The notes under the pieces were generated by a model, which saw only the letters and a list, made by a program, of their open reading frames with translations, did not search any database and had not been told where the DNA came from. The position numbers and the translations under genes were made by a program. DNA of 64,000 bases, from the NCBI GenBank assembly GCA_007449985.2, contig VIIQ02000020.1, positions 372,001 through 436,000 of the forward strand. Direction: 5' to 3'. Origin of the DNA: Desmodesmus armatus (Eukaryota > Chlorophyta > Chlorophyceae > Sphaeropleales > Scenedesmaceae). This document shows positions 34,646 through 45,700 of this stretch, in pieces (position 1 is the first letter of the stretch; the number at the start of each line of letters is the position of its first letter).

Positions 34646-37600
34646 TCACAGCTTGGGCAGGGGCTTGCGGTGCATCACTGGCTTGAGCACAGTCTCCCAT
34701 GCAGGCCCAGCCTCAGTCTTGTTCAATGGTGAGACCTTGGCCATGTTGAGCAGGGCAGAGTAGACATCACCGTCAGCGCGCCCCAGGGCAGAGTTGAGCG
34801 CATAGTCCTCCCAGCCAAAGGCGTCCACCAGGGCAACTGCCTCGGGGCGCAGGGATGCCAGCAGCTGCCGGTGCTGCGTGCGTGCTGCTGCTGCCTGGGG
34901 ACCTGCGAGAGATGACCAGCACGGCAGCAAACAGCGTGTCAAACACATGCATCACATGTGTAAGCCAGCTGTTGGGTGGTGACCGCAGCATTACAGGATG
35001 TGCCAGGAGGGTGATGCAGCACCCCGATACCAGCAGCATGTGCGGCCTGCAACAAGATCTCTTGCAGATAACAGCAGACCATCCCCCACCTCCACACTCT
35101 TGGAGGGCAGCACGCCCTGTTCAGAACACACGCACCACATACAAGTACATGACACCCTATGCAACAAACGGACATTGATGGACGACAACCCAAATGACAA
35201 CCAGCGCGGCGTGCAGTCAACGTAAAATGCACCAACAGCAGAGCAGATACGAAGTGTCAAAGCAGCAAGCTGTGCAAGGCCCTCGCCACTCACCCGCCAT
35301 CCAGCCACCCTCCAGCAGGTCTGCCAGTCCAGCCTCCACCAGCCCCAGGCCAAACAGGCTGCACAGCCGGCCCATCACTGCCAGCGTGGTGGGGCTCAGG
35401 GTGCCGCTGCTGCGGCCCTGGTCCAGCGTCTGCATGAAGGTCTGCGCAGCAGGGCACACAGATGTCCACATTAACTCAGGGTGTGTTGCACGCTTAGCCT
35501 TGCACAAGGACGGGGGGCAGTTGATGTGTGGCACTCGTCATGGCACTCGTCATGCCTTGTTCGACATGTAACATCACGCGCTGAGCAGGAGTCTGTCAGA
35601 AGGAGAACAATGTCTCACGTGACAGGTACACATGCATGTGTGCCGAGCGCCGCAACTGCTCGGCAGCACAGCACTGCCAACCATCCCCACCTGCAGCAGG
35701 ACCATCTCTGTGTGTGCCTTGGCAGCAGCAATGACAGCCACTGTGCTGCTGTTCCAAGGCGTGCCCTCAAAGGACAGAGGGGCGTTGGGGCCACCACAAG
35801 CAGCCTGCAACAGCAGGACACACACGCCAAACACAGCAAGTCAGCAGGCGACAAAACGACCGCAGCTGGATGTGCCACATGCCGTGACCAAAAAAACTGT
35901 GATGATCAAGATAGTGGAGTCACAAACTGCTGCAAGGGTAACAACTATCGTGCTGTTTCATGCAAAATGGTGCGTGCCTGGGTCTATGCCAGGACTGTGA
36001 CGGCCATGGGATGCGTTCCCTCCTGTGCCTCGTGCGATGCGATCCCGCTCAACTCATCAAAAGAGCATGAGCAAATCCAATAACTGGGAAGCCTATCCTC
36101 AACTCCCGCCAAACCCACCTGCAGCACCTCAGCACCCCGCACCAGCAGGCGTGCTGCACGCTGGCGCAGCGCCGCCAGGGCCATGTCAGGGTTAGCCCAG
36201 CACTCCACGCCTTTTGCGCTGCAGCTGCTGCCCAGCTCCTGTGGCAGATTGTTGAGGTAGGCCATGCTGCCTGTGAGGGGCTGCTGACGTGTCTTGCCAG
36301 TCTTCACAGCCAGCAGGCCCTTGAGCAGGAAGCGGGCAGTCTGCAGGAACAACACATGTACACAGTACAGTACAGTACAGTAATTGTTGAATGGGATCCC
36401 AAACCTCAGCACTAGCCAGCGAGCCGAGGGCGCATGAGGGTGTCCCAGATATACATGACATGTAGCGTGACCCATGCAGCAGCAAGGATGTCAGCACGGA
36501 AGCCTTGAAACATGTCATGGTTACGCTAGAAACCAGGGACGGTAACGGATCCCAGTGGTCCCCTCCTGTTCCTTTCATTTCACTCGGTGGTTCTTCTGGC
36601 ATCCTACTGTACAGTTGTTTCAGTGCGTGCAATTCAAAGCTCCTGTGCTTCCTGCCCCCCCCCCCCCCCCCCGGGGCCTGGCTGCCTGGCTGTCTAGTGG
36701 TGTTGCTTGACAGCGAGTGTGAGTGCGCTGTAGTGTGTGTATGCTATAGTGAGTGTGCTGTGATTGGTGATGTTGAGCTGCCCCGGAGAAGCATCAGATT
36801 GAGATGCAGCAGGTGCTGCTGCTGGTGCCCACCATGGACGATGGTCCATATGCATGCATCTGCTGGGCTGTCAGCTGGTGCTTCAACATGAGCAGCACGC
36901 CTGCTCTTCGTGACCACTACGGCTGACAAACACCAACTCTCAAAAGATCAAGGCTACTGGTAACCTGACTGTCCCTAGCGAAGTGCCTCATGTTGCCTGT
37001 TACGATGGCGCGTAGCGTGGTGCAAGTGATGTTTTAAGGCATGATCTGGCCTTCTACGACTCAATAACTCCATTGTTTCATAGGTTCTTTGCATTTGACT
37101 GTGCATCGAGCGTACAAGTGTCATTTGTTATTGGGCAGGACAAGTGCATCATCTGCTCGCCTGCAGCACTTGAGCACGCGTTGAAATATGTATCCATAGT
37201 ACAGAATTGTTCTGCGACAATCTCAGACCGGTCACGGGATGGTGTGAATTTAGCAGAGTTTTTTTCGATTTCAGTCCTCCGGTATGCACTGTCTTTGCTG
37301 CTGTGTGACCGTCCAGTCGCTTCTTTGCATTGAAGACGTTAAAAACGAATTTCACAAGCTTTTGTGCATTGGGCAGAGCATGCACATGTTGACATTTCAA
37401 AACGCATTTGCAGCTCAAGCTTGCATAGTGGCTGAATTGAAAAGTCTCTTGGTACTTTTATGTGATGAAAACGCACACGGAGTTGCAAGGCTCGCGCGCC
37501 CGTGCTTGCTGAGATATGGGGGTCCCAAAAACTGCCCCAAAAACTGACAGATGACCTTTGACTGGGATCCGTAACAAGGGGTGAGAGAAGCCTGAGACTC

Positions 37601-40600
37601 TCAGACTTGAAACATGTGATGGCTGCGCTAAAAACAAGAGGTGAGAGAAGCCTGAGACTCCCTGACGTGGAAGAGAAAATCAGCTTCAACCGCAGGCAGT
37701 GCAGCACACCAGGCATTGAGCAGCCCGCACCTGCAGGTACAGCACGTTGTTGTCTCCCTCCCATGTCACGTTCTGCACGTAGCTGGCAAACAGGCGGGGC
37801 AGGCCGGACAGGGCGCTGTAGCCGTGGCCTCCACAGGTGCGGCGGGCGACCTCAATGCCGTCTGCGCAGCAACATCACGCACACACACGTTTTGATTGGT
37901 GCCTAGTGCACTGCTTCCATGCAGTCTGTGCATGGCTGTCCTCTGATAGCAGATAGAACCGGTTTAGCTACGACAAGCACAGGCTAGCGATGCTGAAGTT
38001 GTAACGATGCGCGATTGTGAGAAGAGGCAAGGGCCGCGGCATGCCAGTACGTACATGGCAGCGGGCCAGGCAAGAATGACGGAGCACAAGGAGGAACCTG
38101 ACACACCTGCTGTGATGGCTGTGCATGTTGCCTTGAGGCCAGAGGACAGTGCGTGCAGCTCAGGGAGGTCTGAAAAGTCTCCCTTGTCACGATCAGCCTC
38201 AAACCTGCATGGTGCATGGGCAGAGCGAGTCAGCACAACTCAGTACAGTCTTCTGCTGCTCGACAGAGCACCGACACGGAGTTCAGCAACCAGCAAAACA
38301 ACATCACGTTGAGACCTGCCGCCTTCGCACTTTCAGGTGGTGTGTGCTGCCGGCACCAAAACCTACTGGTTGAACCTGCAACAACTCTATCAAGTCCACC
38401 GCAACTGTCAGGTCTGATATGCAGATACACTTGAGTGCCTGTTGATACACTCACTTCTGGTAGCGTGCCTGCATCTCCTGGCCCATGAACCAGCAAGCGT
38501 AGGCGGAGGCTGTCAGGCCGATGAGCGTGTGAGCCACGTTCTGGTAGTCCAGCACCTGCAGCTCGCGCTTACCTGCGCTGCAACAGATGGAGTGTCTGTC
38601 AGGTGGGATGTTGTGTGATCATGTCATAGCACACACCGACTCGCGCCCAATCAAGTAGAACAGGTTTCTTTGTGCGTTGGTTCCAAGAAGACCAGAAACC
38701 AGAAGAAAGAAAGAGTTCCGGGGCATGTCCAGCTGGGAGCATGCACCGCAGACATGGGAACTGCTGCATTGTCTGACTACGACTCCACACATATACTCCA
38801 TAACAGCGCCACAAAAGACAAGCAACAAACAACACTGCGACTCCAAACACAACACACCTGCGCCCGGAGCCGTCTGCCGCCTCACTGCAGCGTAGCGCGT
38901 TGCGATGGTCACGGCCTTGCTCAGCACGCCGCCGCTGTTCTTGACGATGTCAGCACGCACAAACAGCATGGTGGCGTAGGAGGCCTTGCTGTTAGCTGGC
39001 GGAGGTGGGACGTAGTCACCCTCGGGTGTGACCTTGGTGAAGCGCATCATCATGTTGGTGCGGGCTGCAGGATGGAGACAACAGCAGGCAGCACGCAACA
39101 CAAGATCACTACTAGATGCAACGGACCGGATGGTAAGTCGAAACGGATTTTGATGTGGCTGCATGCAGGGTAGGGGCGAAAAGATCATGACACTGCACAG
39201 AAGCATGCACCTGCAGACAGGCGGTGACAGCCAGCTGAACTACACACAAGCTACTTGGAAAAGGATCACAATCCATGTCATGCAGTCGATGTCGTGCAAT
39301 GAATGTGGCGTTATGTTACTTACGGATGCGGACGTGGTCCATGGACATGTAGCCATTGTCCACGCCACCAAAGCCAAACTTGGGCCCGATGTCACCCACA
39401 GTGATGCCAGGCATGGGCAGGTGCGTCTCAAGGCTGCGCAGCTGCAGGACAGCAGAGGAACAAAACGAAAACCCACCCTTCACATACAGTTGATTAGACT
39501 GCACTGACCTGTCGGCTGCCCAGAAGAAGGGGGACATAGCCTGGCAGACCTGCTGCCGGTCTGCATGCTGGCACCATGTCCGAGGTGCTACTCCAACAAC
39601 ACTCGCAGCTTGTACTGCACTACTGTTGCTGCATATCTGTCCCGCTGCACGCATGTCCCAAACATGCGCGCACCGCCGACTGCCATGACGACCTCTGGCT
39701 GTTCTGTGCAGGTCATGTGTCAACACACCTGCATGATGACGGCTGGTGTGGGCTGCAGTCATGAACATGTCTTTCACTTACACATGCCTTTTACACATCC
39801 CGTCGCACGTCAACACACTGATCTCACACACATCACACACCTGCACAATCCACTTACACATGCCTTTCAAACTTCACGTCACATTCTGACACACCCAATT
39901 TCACACATATCACACACCTGCACGATGAAGGCGTGTGGGCCGTGGTCCTTGCCCTTGAGTATGAGGCGTGCCATGACCACTGCATGCGTGGCGGTCTTGC
40001 CCATGCCTCCTGGCCACCATTTGGTGCTGGTCAGGGTGGGGGAGTGCAGGATGAACTCCTGGAAGTCAAGCAGTACAGGTGCTGTCAGGGACGAGCGTGG
40101 CTGTCAACCCAACCTATAACTTACCTATAACTTACAACGAGGCCTATAGGCTATCAGTGTAGATAACAATTGCTGAGACCGCAATACGCCAGCAGCCCAC
40201 AGCTACGGCGCTGTCTCATCGGTGCGACCCTAGAGAGCTGCCTTATGTCAACATATGCATGCAGACACATGCACAGAAGACCGCTGTCACCCCTATCACA
40301 CGGTGCCGTCACCAGGCTCAGTCCTGTTCTGATCTCAGGACAACCTGGCCTGACTGCAAGGGCTGCAGGCAAAGGACGTACCTGTGTCTGGGCATCATAG
40401 GTTGCTGTGGTCTCCAGGCCCCTCACAAAAGTGCCGTGGCCCAGCTCTGTCTGAGCATAGGTGCCAATGATCTGCGCAGCAGAGCGGCAGGAAAGCACAC
40501 AGCAACACCACCAATGCATGACGTCAGCACCACGGCATGCCTCTGAACTCTAGAGGCAAGCAGGCGCTGCCAACCACAAAAGCCCTTGGAGCTCAAGCTG

Positions 40601-42317
40601 CATCTTCACCTGTGCATGCTGCAAATGTGCACCTGCCATACAGCCAATAAAGTGCTTGCTGCCCTGACCCGGTGTGTGCCAACTTAGAGGGCCTCCGCAC
40701 ACAAGCACCACAGCCCACTCATACACTCCCAGCTCATGTAGTGTGGAGAACACTGCCACACGTATGAAAAATCCCCCCTAACTTCTGCCGGTGCTGGCCA
40801 CAGAGGGGCAAAAGGGGCTGGATGTCATGTGGCTGAATAGGCATTACAGTGCCCTCCTGCACTAGACCGCACCTGCAGGCTCAGGCATGCTGGCAGCCAC
40901 TTGGACTGCTGGTCAGGGTCGCCCTGAGACAGGATGGTGGGCATGAACATCTGCAGGACAGCGAGCAGGCAGCGTCCACACAGCAGTGTCAGCGCATGGC
41001 CGCATGGGGTGCCCGGTGGGTGAATAGACATTCACAACCATCGCGACATATGACACCCAGCTAGAACGAGGTCCCCTGACTGCTGCAAGGATACTGAAGG
41101 GCAGAACAGCTGGCAACTGGCAGCCACTGATATCGGCCACACACACGGCATGCCTTGAACCCTGCTGTTTTGTGAATCTCCAAAACATGCGGTAACTCCA
41201 ATGCATGCAGAAACGAGCACCTGGTAAACCTAAACAGGCAGCAGCAGCTCACCCCAATGTGCAGCTCCAGGCCTCCTGGTGAGTCTGCCAGCACACGCAT
41301 CATGAGCCCATCATCCATAGTCAGCCGCTCCTTGTTGACATGCTGCCTGCAGGACAGCCAGCCACACAGCACGCATGCATGCGCTGACACCCCAGCACAC
41401 CACCAGCCTCACATATGCTGCCACATTGCTGAGTCACCAAGAGCTGGCCGCTAACTGCCATCACCAGCACTGCACTACAACATCAACAGGCAGGTGCAAC
41501 GATCTCTATGCAGGTACCAGTCCACGCTGCAGGAGCTTGGGAGTGCTGATGGTGACACAGTCACAGGAGTGCAGAGGTTAACACAGACACACAGGTCACG
41601 CCCCAGGTGCAGTACAAGGCCACCTACCAGATGCCCAGGGCGCAGCGCAGGCCATGCACATACTCCTCCTCACGCGTGTAGAAGTACTGCCTGCTCTTGT
41701 CCGCCCAGGGCTGCTTTGACATGAACTCTGCAAACTGGGCCCTGCACGGTGAGAGGAACGTGAGCAGGGTTGAAGGATGGACAGGCGGGTGAGTACTGCG
41801 GGCATACAACTGCTGGGGGCTGTCAGCATAGCTCTTGCCAGACTGCTGTAACATGCAGGATGTCCTGACTGTGGCGTGAAGCTGGCTGATGCTGAGACTG
41901 TTTATGGAGTTGTTCTGGCGCTCACAGCGCTGGTGCAGCTGTGTGCGAAGTGGTGCAACAGCGGGTCCCAGCGTCATGCATTGCAGCCACACACACACAG
42001 CTGCTGCGCATGGACTTATCAGCACAGTGATGTTCCTGTGCTGAGCAACTGTAGAGTGGGTGTACTGCACGAAACCCCTCAATAATGCTAGTACTCAATG
42101 AAACTTCCAGAATGGGTGCCTGTTGATAGCCGCACCTGCGCTCCACCTTGTCTTTGCCACCATTCAGCCAGTACAGCAGCTCCTTGGTGCTGAAGCTGGC
42201 CCGGGCCCTCTCTGCAATAATATCCTGCTTGGGATCCTCTGCGTGCTTTGTTACAAGCTGTGTCGAAGGCGCCTGCAGCTGGCGCGTCCGCTGGTCGACA
42301 TGGTGCTGGTCAGCCAT
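34646..42317 (-). CDS. ACX: Peroxisomal acyl-CoA oxidase
   Basis: Fifteen exons all join in phase: 42317-42136, 41741-41628, 41346-41253, 40950-40873, 40471-40382, 40058-39918, 39441-39324, 39064-38858, 38572-38455, 38204-38107, 37861-37731, 36340-36119, 35804-35691, 35441-35294, 34902-34646; 703 residues, typical for ACX. The enzyme carries out the first step of peroxisomal beta-oxidation: FAD-dependent acyl-CoA to trans-2-enoyl-CoA with release of H2O2. Motifs in order: [20 protein letters not shown] (flavin/acyl site), [87 protein letters not shown], and near the end [19 protein letters not shown]. The protein ends in PKL, which resembles a weak peroxisomal targeting signal type 1. A 1.39-kb intron holds a TIR element and a dispersed short element. 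It shares a 413-bp divergent promoter region with Nup88. Confidence 0.95.
36359..36450 (-). repeat. Dispersed short element, copy 3, beside a splice acceptor
   Basis: On the plus strand: CAGTACAGTACAGTACAG, TAATTGTTGAATGGGATCCC, CTCAGCACTAGCCAGCGAG, CATGAGGGTGTCCC. In the sense of the acyl-CoA oxidase gene the (TACTG)n tail ends about 22 bp before the acceptor of the exon at 36340. Confidence 0.8.
36547..37570. mobile_element. Putative non-autonomous DNA transposon, 1,024 bp
   Basis: Perfect 10-bp terminal inverted repeats, GGATCCCAGT at 36547-36556 and ACTGGGATCC at 37561-37570, are flanked by the 5-bp direct repeat GTAAC (36542-36546 and 37571-37575), which reads as a target-site duplication. 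The inside, especially 37000-37560, is AT-richer than the surroundings and has only short ORFs with no recognised transposase. It lies in an intron of the acyl-CoA oxidase gene. A related about 35-bp sequence (TTGAAACATGT-ATGG...) also occurs outside both ends, near 36506 and 37607, so an older nested repeat is possible. The short TIR makes the class assignment uncertain. Confidence 0.5.
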
Positions 42318-42730
42318 GCTGCTGCTGATGGTTGCAGCAGTATTCTAGTGCGATGCTGTGCTGGTTGCTGTGCTGACGTACTAGGACTGCTGACAGATCT
42401 GCGGGCACCACGGAACTTTGCAAAGGTTGTGTACGTCGAGCGAAAACACCTTTCGTGACCACGCAGCTGACTGATGACCTGGCAACAGAAAACGGCACGC
42501 CCGAACGCTGCAGCAACAAAAAACCACCGAGAAATTGCTTTCACAATGGGGGGCTTAATACCATGCAAATCAATAGACGCCAACGCTCTGTTTCCGACAC
42601 GAGTTGACAGATCTTGACTAATGTTTGTGAAAGGCTGGCTGGTAGGTGGCGTAGTATGCTGGTTTACCACGGTGCATCTCACCCGACTTGAAAATGTGCA
42701 ACCCTAGGAAGGGAGGAGTCTGAAAGTTGC
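42318..42730. promoter_or_regulatory. Divergent promoter region between ACX and NUP88
   Basis: Only 413 bp separate the start codons of the acyl-CoA oxidase (42317, minus) and the Nup88-like gene (42731, plus). Both promoters and both 5' leaders must fit here or in the first introns. No clear TATA box or known algal motif was picked out. Confidence 0.5.
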
Positions 42731-45700
42731 ATGATGGTTGCGACAGCTGATCTGTGCAGCAGCTGGCAGACCATCACTGGAGATAGCACAGGACGGCTGT
42801 GAGTGCAGTGAAACATCATTACCACAACCATTAGCGTGTAATGTTTGCAGGCCAACACCCTCTCTTGCTCCCTGCAGATATGGCATCGTCCAGGGCACTG
42901 ATCAGAGCTCGCACATCGTGGTTGTGGATGTGTCTCCAGACTCCCTGCAAACCAAGGATGCTCAGGTAACTGGCTCATCCTGCTCAGCAGCTATGAGCTG
43001 GTGCCGGTGCTGGGCCCGTCATGCGTATGCCTGCTGAGCACACACAAAGCACACGCTCCTGCTGCAGCAAGCAGCTTCACAACAACACGGAGAGCTCACA
43101 TGCCTGCCACCGTTGTGTGCAGGAGGCCAGCACACCCTTGAGCAACCTCAACGTGCTGCAAGTGGTTTCCACAACACCACATATTGACTTCAGGGTCACA
43201 GCTGCGTCAGTGTCAGCAAACGGGCACCAGCTGCTGTTGGCAGGCAGCTCATACTCGGTGAGTGCCTGCCACCAAACCACAGCCAGCATCAGCTGTCTTA
43301 TCTGTGCCCGTGGTCAACATTGTCGCTTAAATTCCGGTAACGTGGTGATCTGGCAGCATCCAACCATGGCAACACCAGTAGCTGTAGGTGGTGTAACAGC
43401 CAAGGCAAGGTGCAGCAGGTCTCCAGTTGAGTCTAGTAGCAGCAGTGTGTTGTTGCGTGAGCCTGCCGCAGCTATACACCAGCATAAGCTGTCATCCTTA
43501 CGCCACGCCCATGAGCGGACCTTGGCAATCCAGGGGGCTTGTGAAACCAACAAACTCAGGAAGCACAGCAGCCAGGGTGTGGCGCAGCGGGTTCACAGTC
43601 GAAGGTGGCCAGCATCAGTCGCCTGTAGGACGTGCCACAGCTCGTGGCAGCTGCACAGCCACTTGGAAGTAGCACGGGGCGTGCAACACCAGCAGCTGGA
43701 GGATACGCAGCAGCCAGGGACTGGTGTAGCAGTCTGCAGCCAGGGCGACCAGGGCTCAGCAACAGCAGCATGCAAGTCGTTGCAATTTATGCATCCACAG
43801 CTTGCTGTGCAACCGCAACAGGGAGCTATGAACCCAGATGCAGCACCTTCATCTGTGTCACCCTGCAACACTATGATGACCACACTCAAACGCAGCTGCC
43901 GAAACAACACTTGCTTACTAAACAATGTATGTTGACTACTGCAGGAGGATGCAGATGTGCCTGTGCTGGCCCTTGTTGACCTGTACGGCTCACAGCCGGT
44001 GTCCTCAGCACCAGCAGGGGCTTCGAGCATCAGCAGTCAGTTCCCAGGTGCCAAGCTGCGCGTGGCGGGCCTGTTTCACGTGCACAAAGGGCTGTATGAC
44101 GAGCGCCCCGGCATGAGGCTGCTGCAGGTGGGTGAGGGATAGACAGAGCATGCGGGTTCAGGGCGCGTAGGCCTTGGGGTGCAAGTTGTGAATGTGTCAC
44201 GTGCACAAGGGGCTGTATGATGAGCGCCCCGGCATGAGGCTACTACAGGTGGGTCAGGGCTAGACAGGGCGGGTTCAGGGCGTAGGGCTAGGGTGTACGG
44301 TGGGCCTGTTTCACGTGCACAAAGGACTGTATGATGAGCGGCCAGCGGTGAGGCTGTTGCAGGAGGGAGAAATCAGGCAAGAGGTTTTGAGTTGGGGGTT
44401 CTCAGCGGGCTTGTGTCACAATCACAAGTGGCTGTACGACGGCGGTTTGGTGTCACAATCACAAGTGGCTGTACGACGGGCGGTTGGCTTGAGATATCTG
44501 GCATGTGGTACCATGTGTGGCTGAGAGAGGCCGCCACATCTCGCCGCAGCCCTGTTGCGTGCATATAATCCTCCTTGCGTTGATGCAGCCACAAGCCAAA
44601 TGTCCCCTCCTCATGCGAACCCACTCGCGTCATCGTCCCTGCTGCAATCTCACATGACTAATGCTGTCTTGCAGGCGTCGTGGCACCCCGGCAGCAGCAG
44701 TCATTTTGCCGTGCTGGCCAGCGACAACCGCTGGAGGCTGTACCACACGGGGCGGCTGACAGAGGCAGAGCAGACCTTCTGGCTGAGACTGCCTGGCACC
44801 CAGGTGCGATGGCATTGAGCGTGCATGGGTCCCGCATGCATGCATGCATGCATGCATGCATGCGATCCTAATGGCACTTCAAGGTAGCATGCATCCACTC
44901 TACAGCACCCTATCAGAGTAGTCCTACAAAAACAGGCAAGTGCTGTGTGTGTGTGGGGGGGGGGGGGGAACAGACAGGATGATTGACTGATCTGGTTGCG
45001 GTCCGACTGTGTGCGTGTGTGTGTGTGTGGGGGGGGGGGGCAGAGACTGAGGCTGACAGAGGCAGAGCAGACCTTCTGGCTGAGGCTGCCTGGCACCCAG
45101 GTGTGTTTGCACATCGACAGGGATGGGCCCAACCGTATGTGGCTGTTTTTCACATACGTATATGACCTCAACCCTTACCAGCGAGGGCTTTGAGCAGGAC
45201 CCAGCCTCAGCTTACACTCCATCATCATCATCACCATCATGATTGACCTGACTGTCGCTGTCACTGCTGCCCCTATTGCTGCGGCTGCTGCCACTGCTGC
45301 TGCCGTCATTCTTGCCGCCAATGCTGCTGCCCCCTCTGCCGCCATTGCTGCCGCCATTGCTGCCGCCATTGCTGCCGCCATTGCTGCCGCCATTGCTGCC
45401 ACTGCTGCTGCCGCCATTGCTGCCACTACGCAGAGCTCCATGGGGCTGTTCCGCCGCCAGCGAGGCATGCCCTCACCCCCGCGCTTCACAGCCTTTGTCT
45501 TCGGGCCTCAGAATACTGGGTTGCCTTCACAGTGTTCCTGCTAGCCTCTGATCACTATCATCATCACCATCACAATTGACCTGACTGTCGCTGTCCCTGC
45601 TGCTCCTACTGCTGCCGCCATCGCTGCCGTCACTGCTGCCGCCATTGCTGCCGCTGCTGCAGAGCTCCATGGGGCTGTTCCGCCGCCAGCGAGGCATGCC

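Noticed and set aside
38599..38850. Minus-strand ORF between ACX exons
   Set aside because: Intronic. The ACX exons on both sides join in phase 1 without it.
43021..43935. 304-codon plus-strand frame across a Nup88 intron
   Set aside because: It is low in recognisable content, and phase-matched splicing 43257 to 43945 fits Nup88 better.
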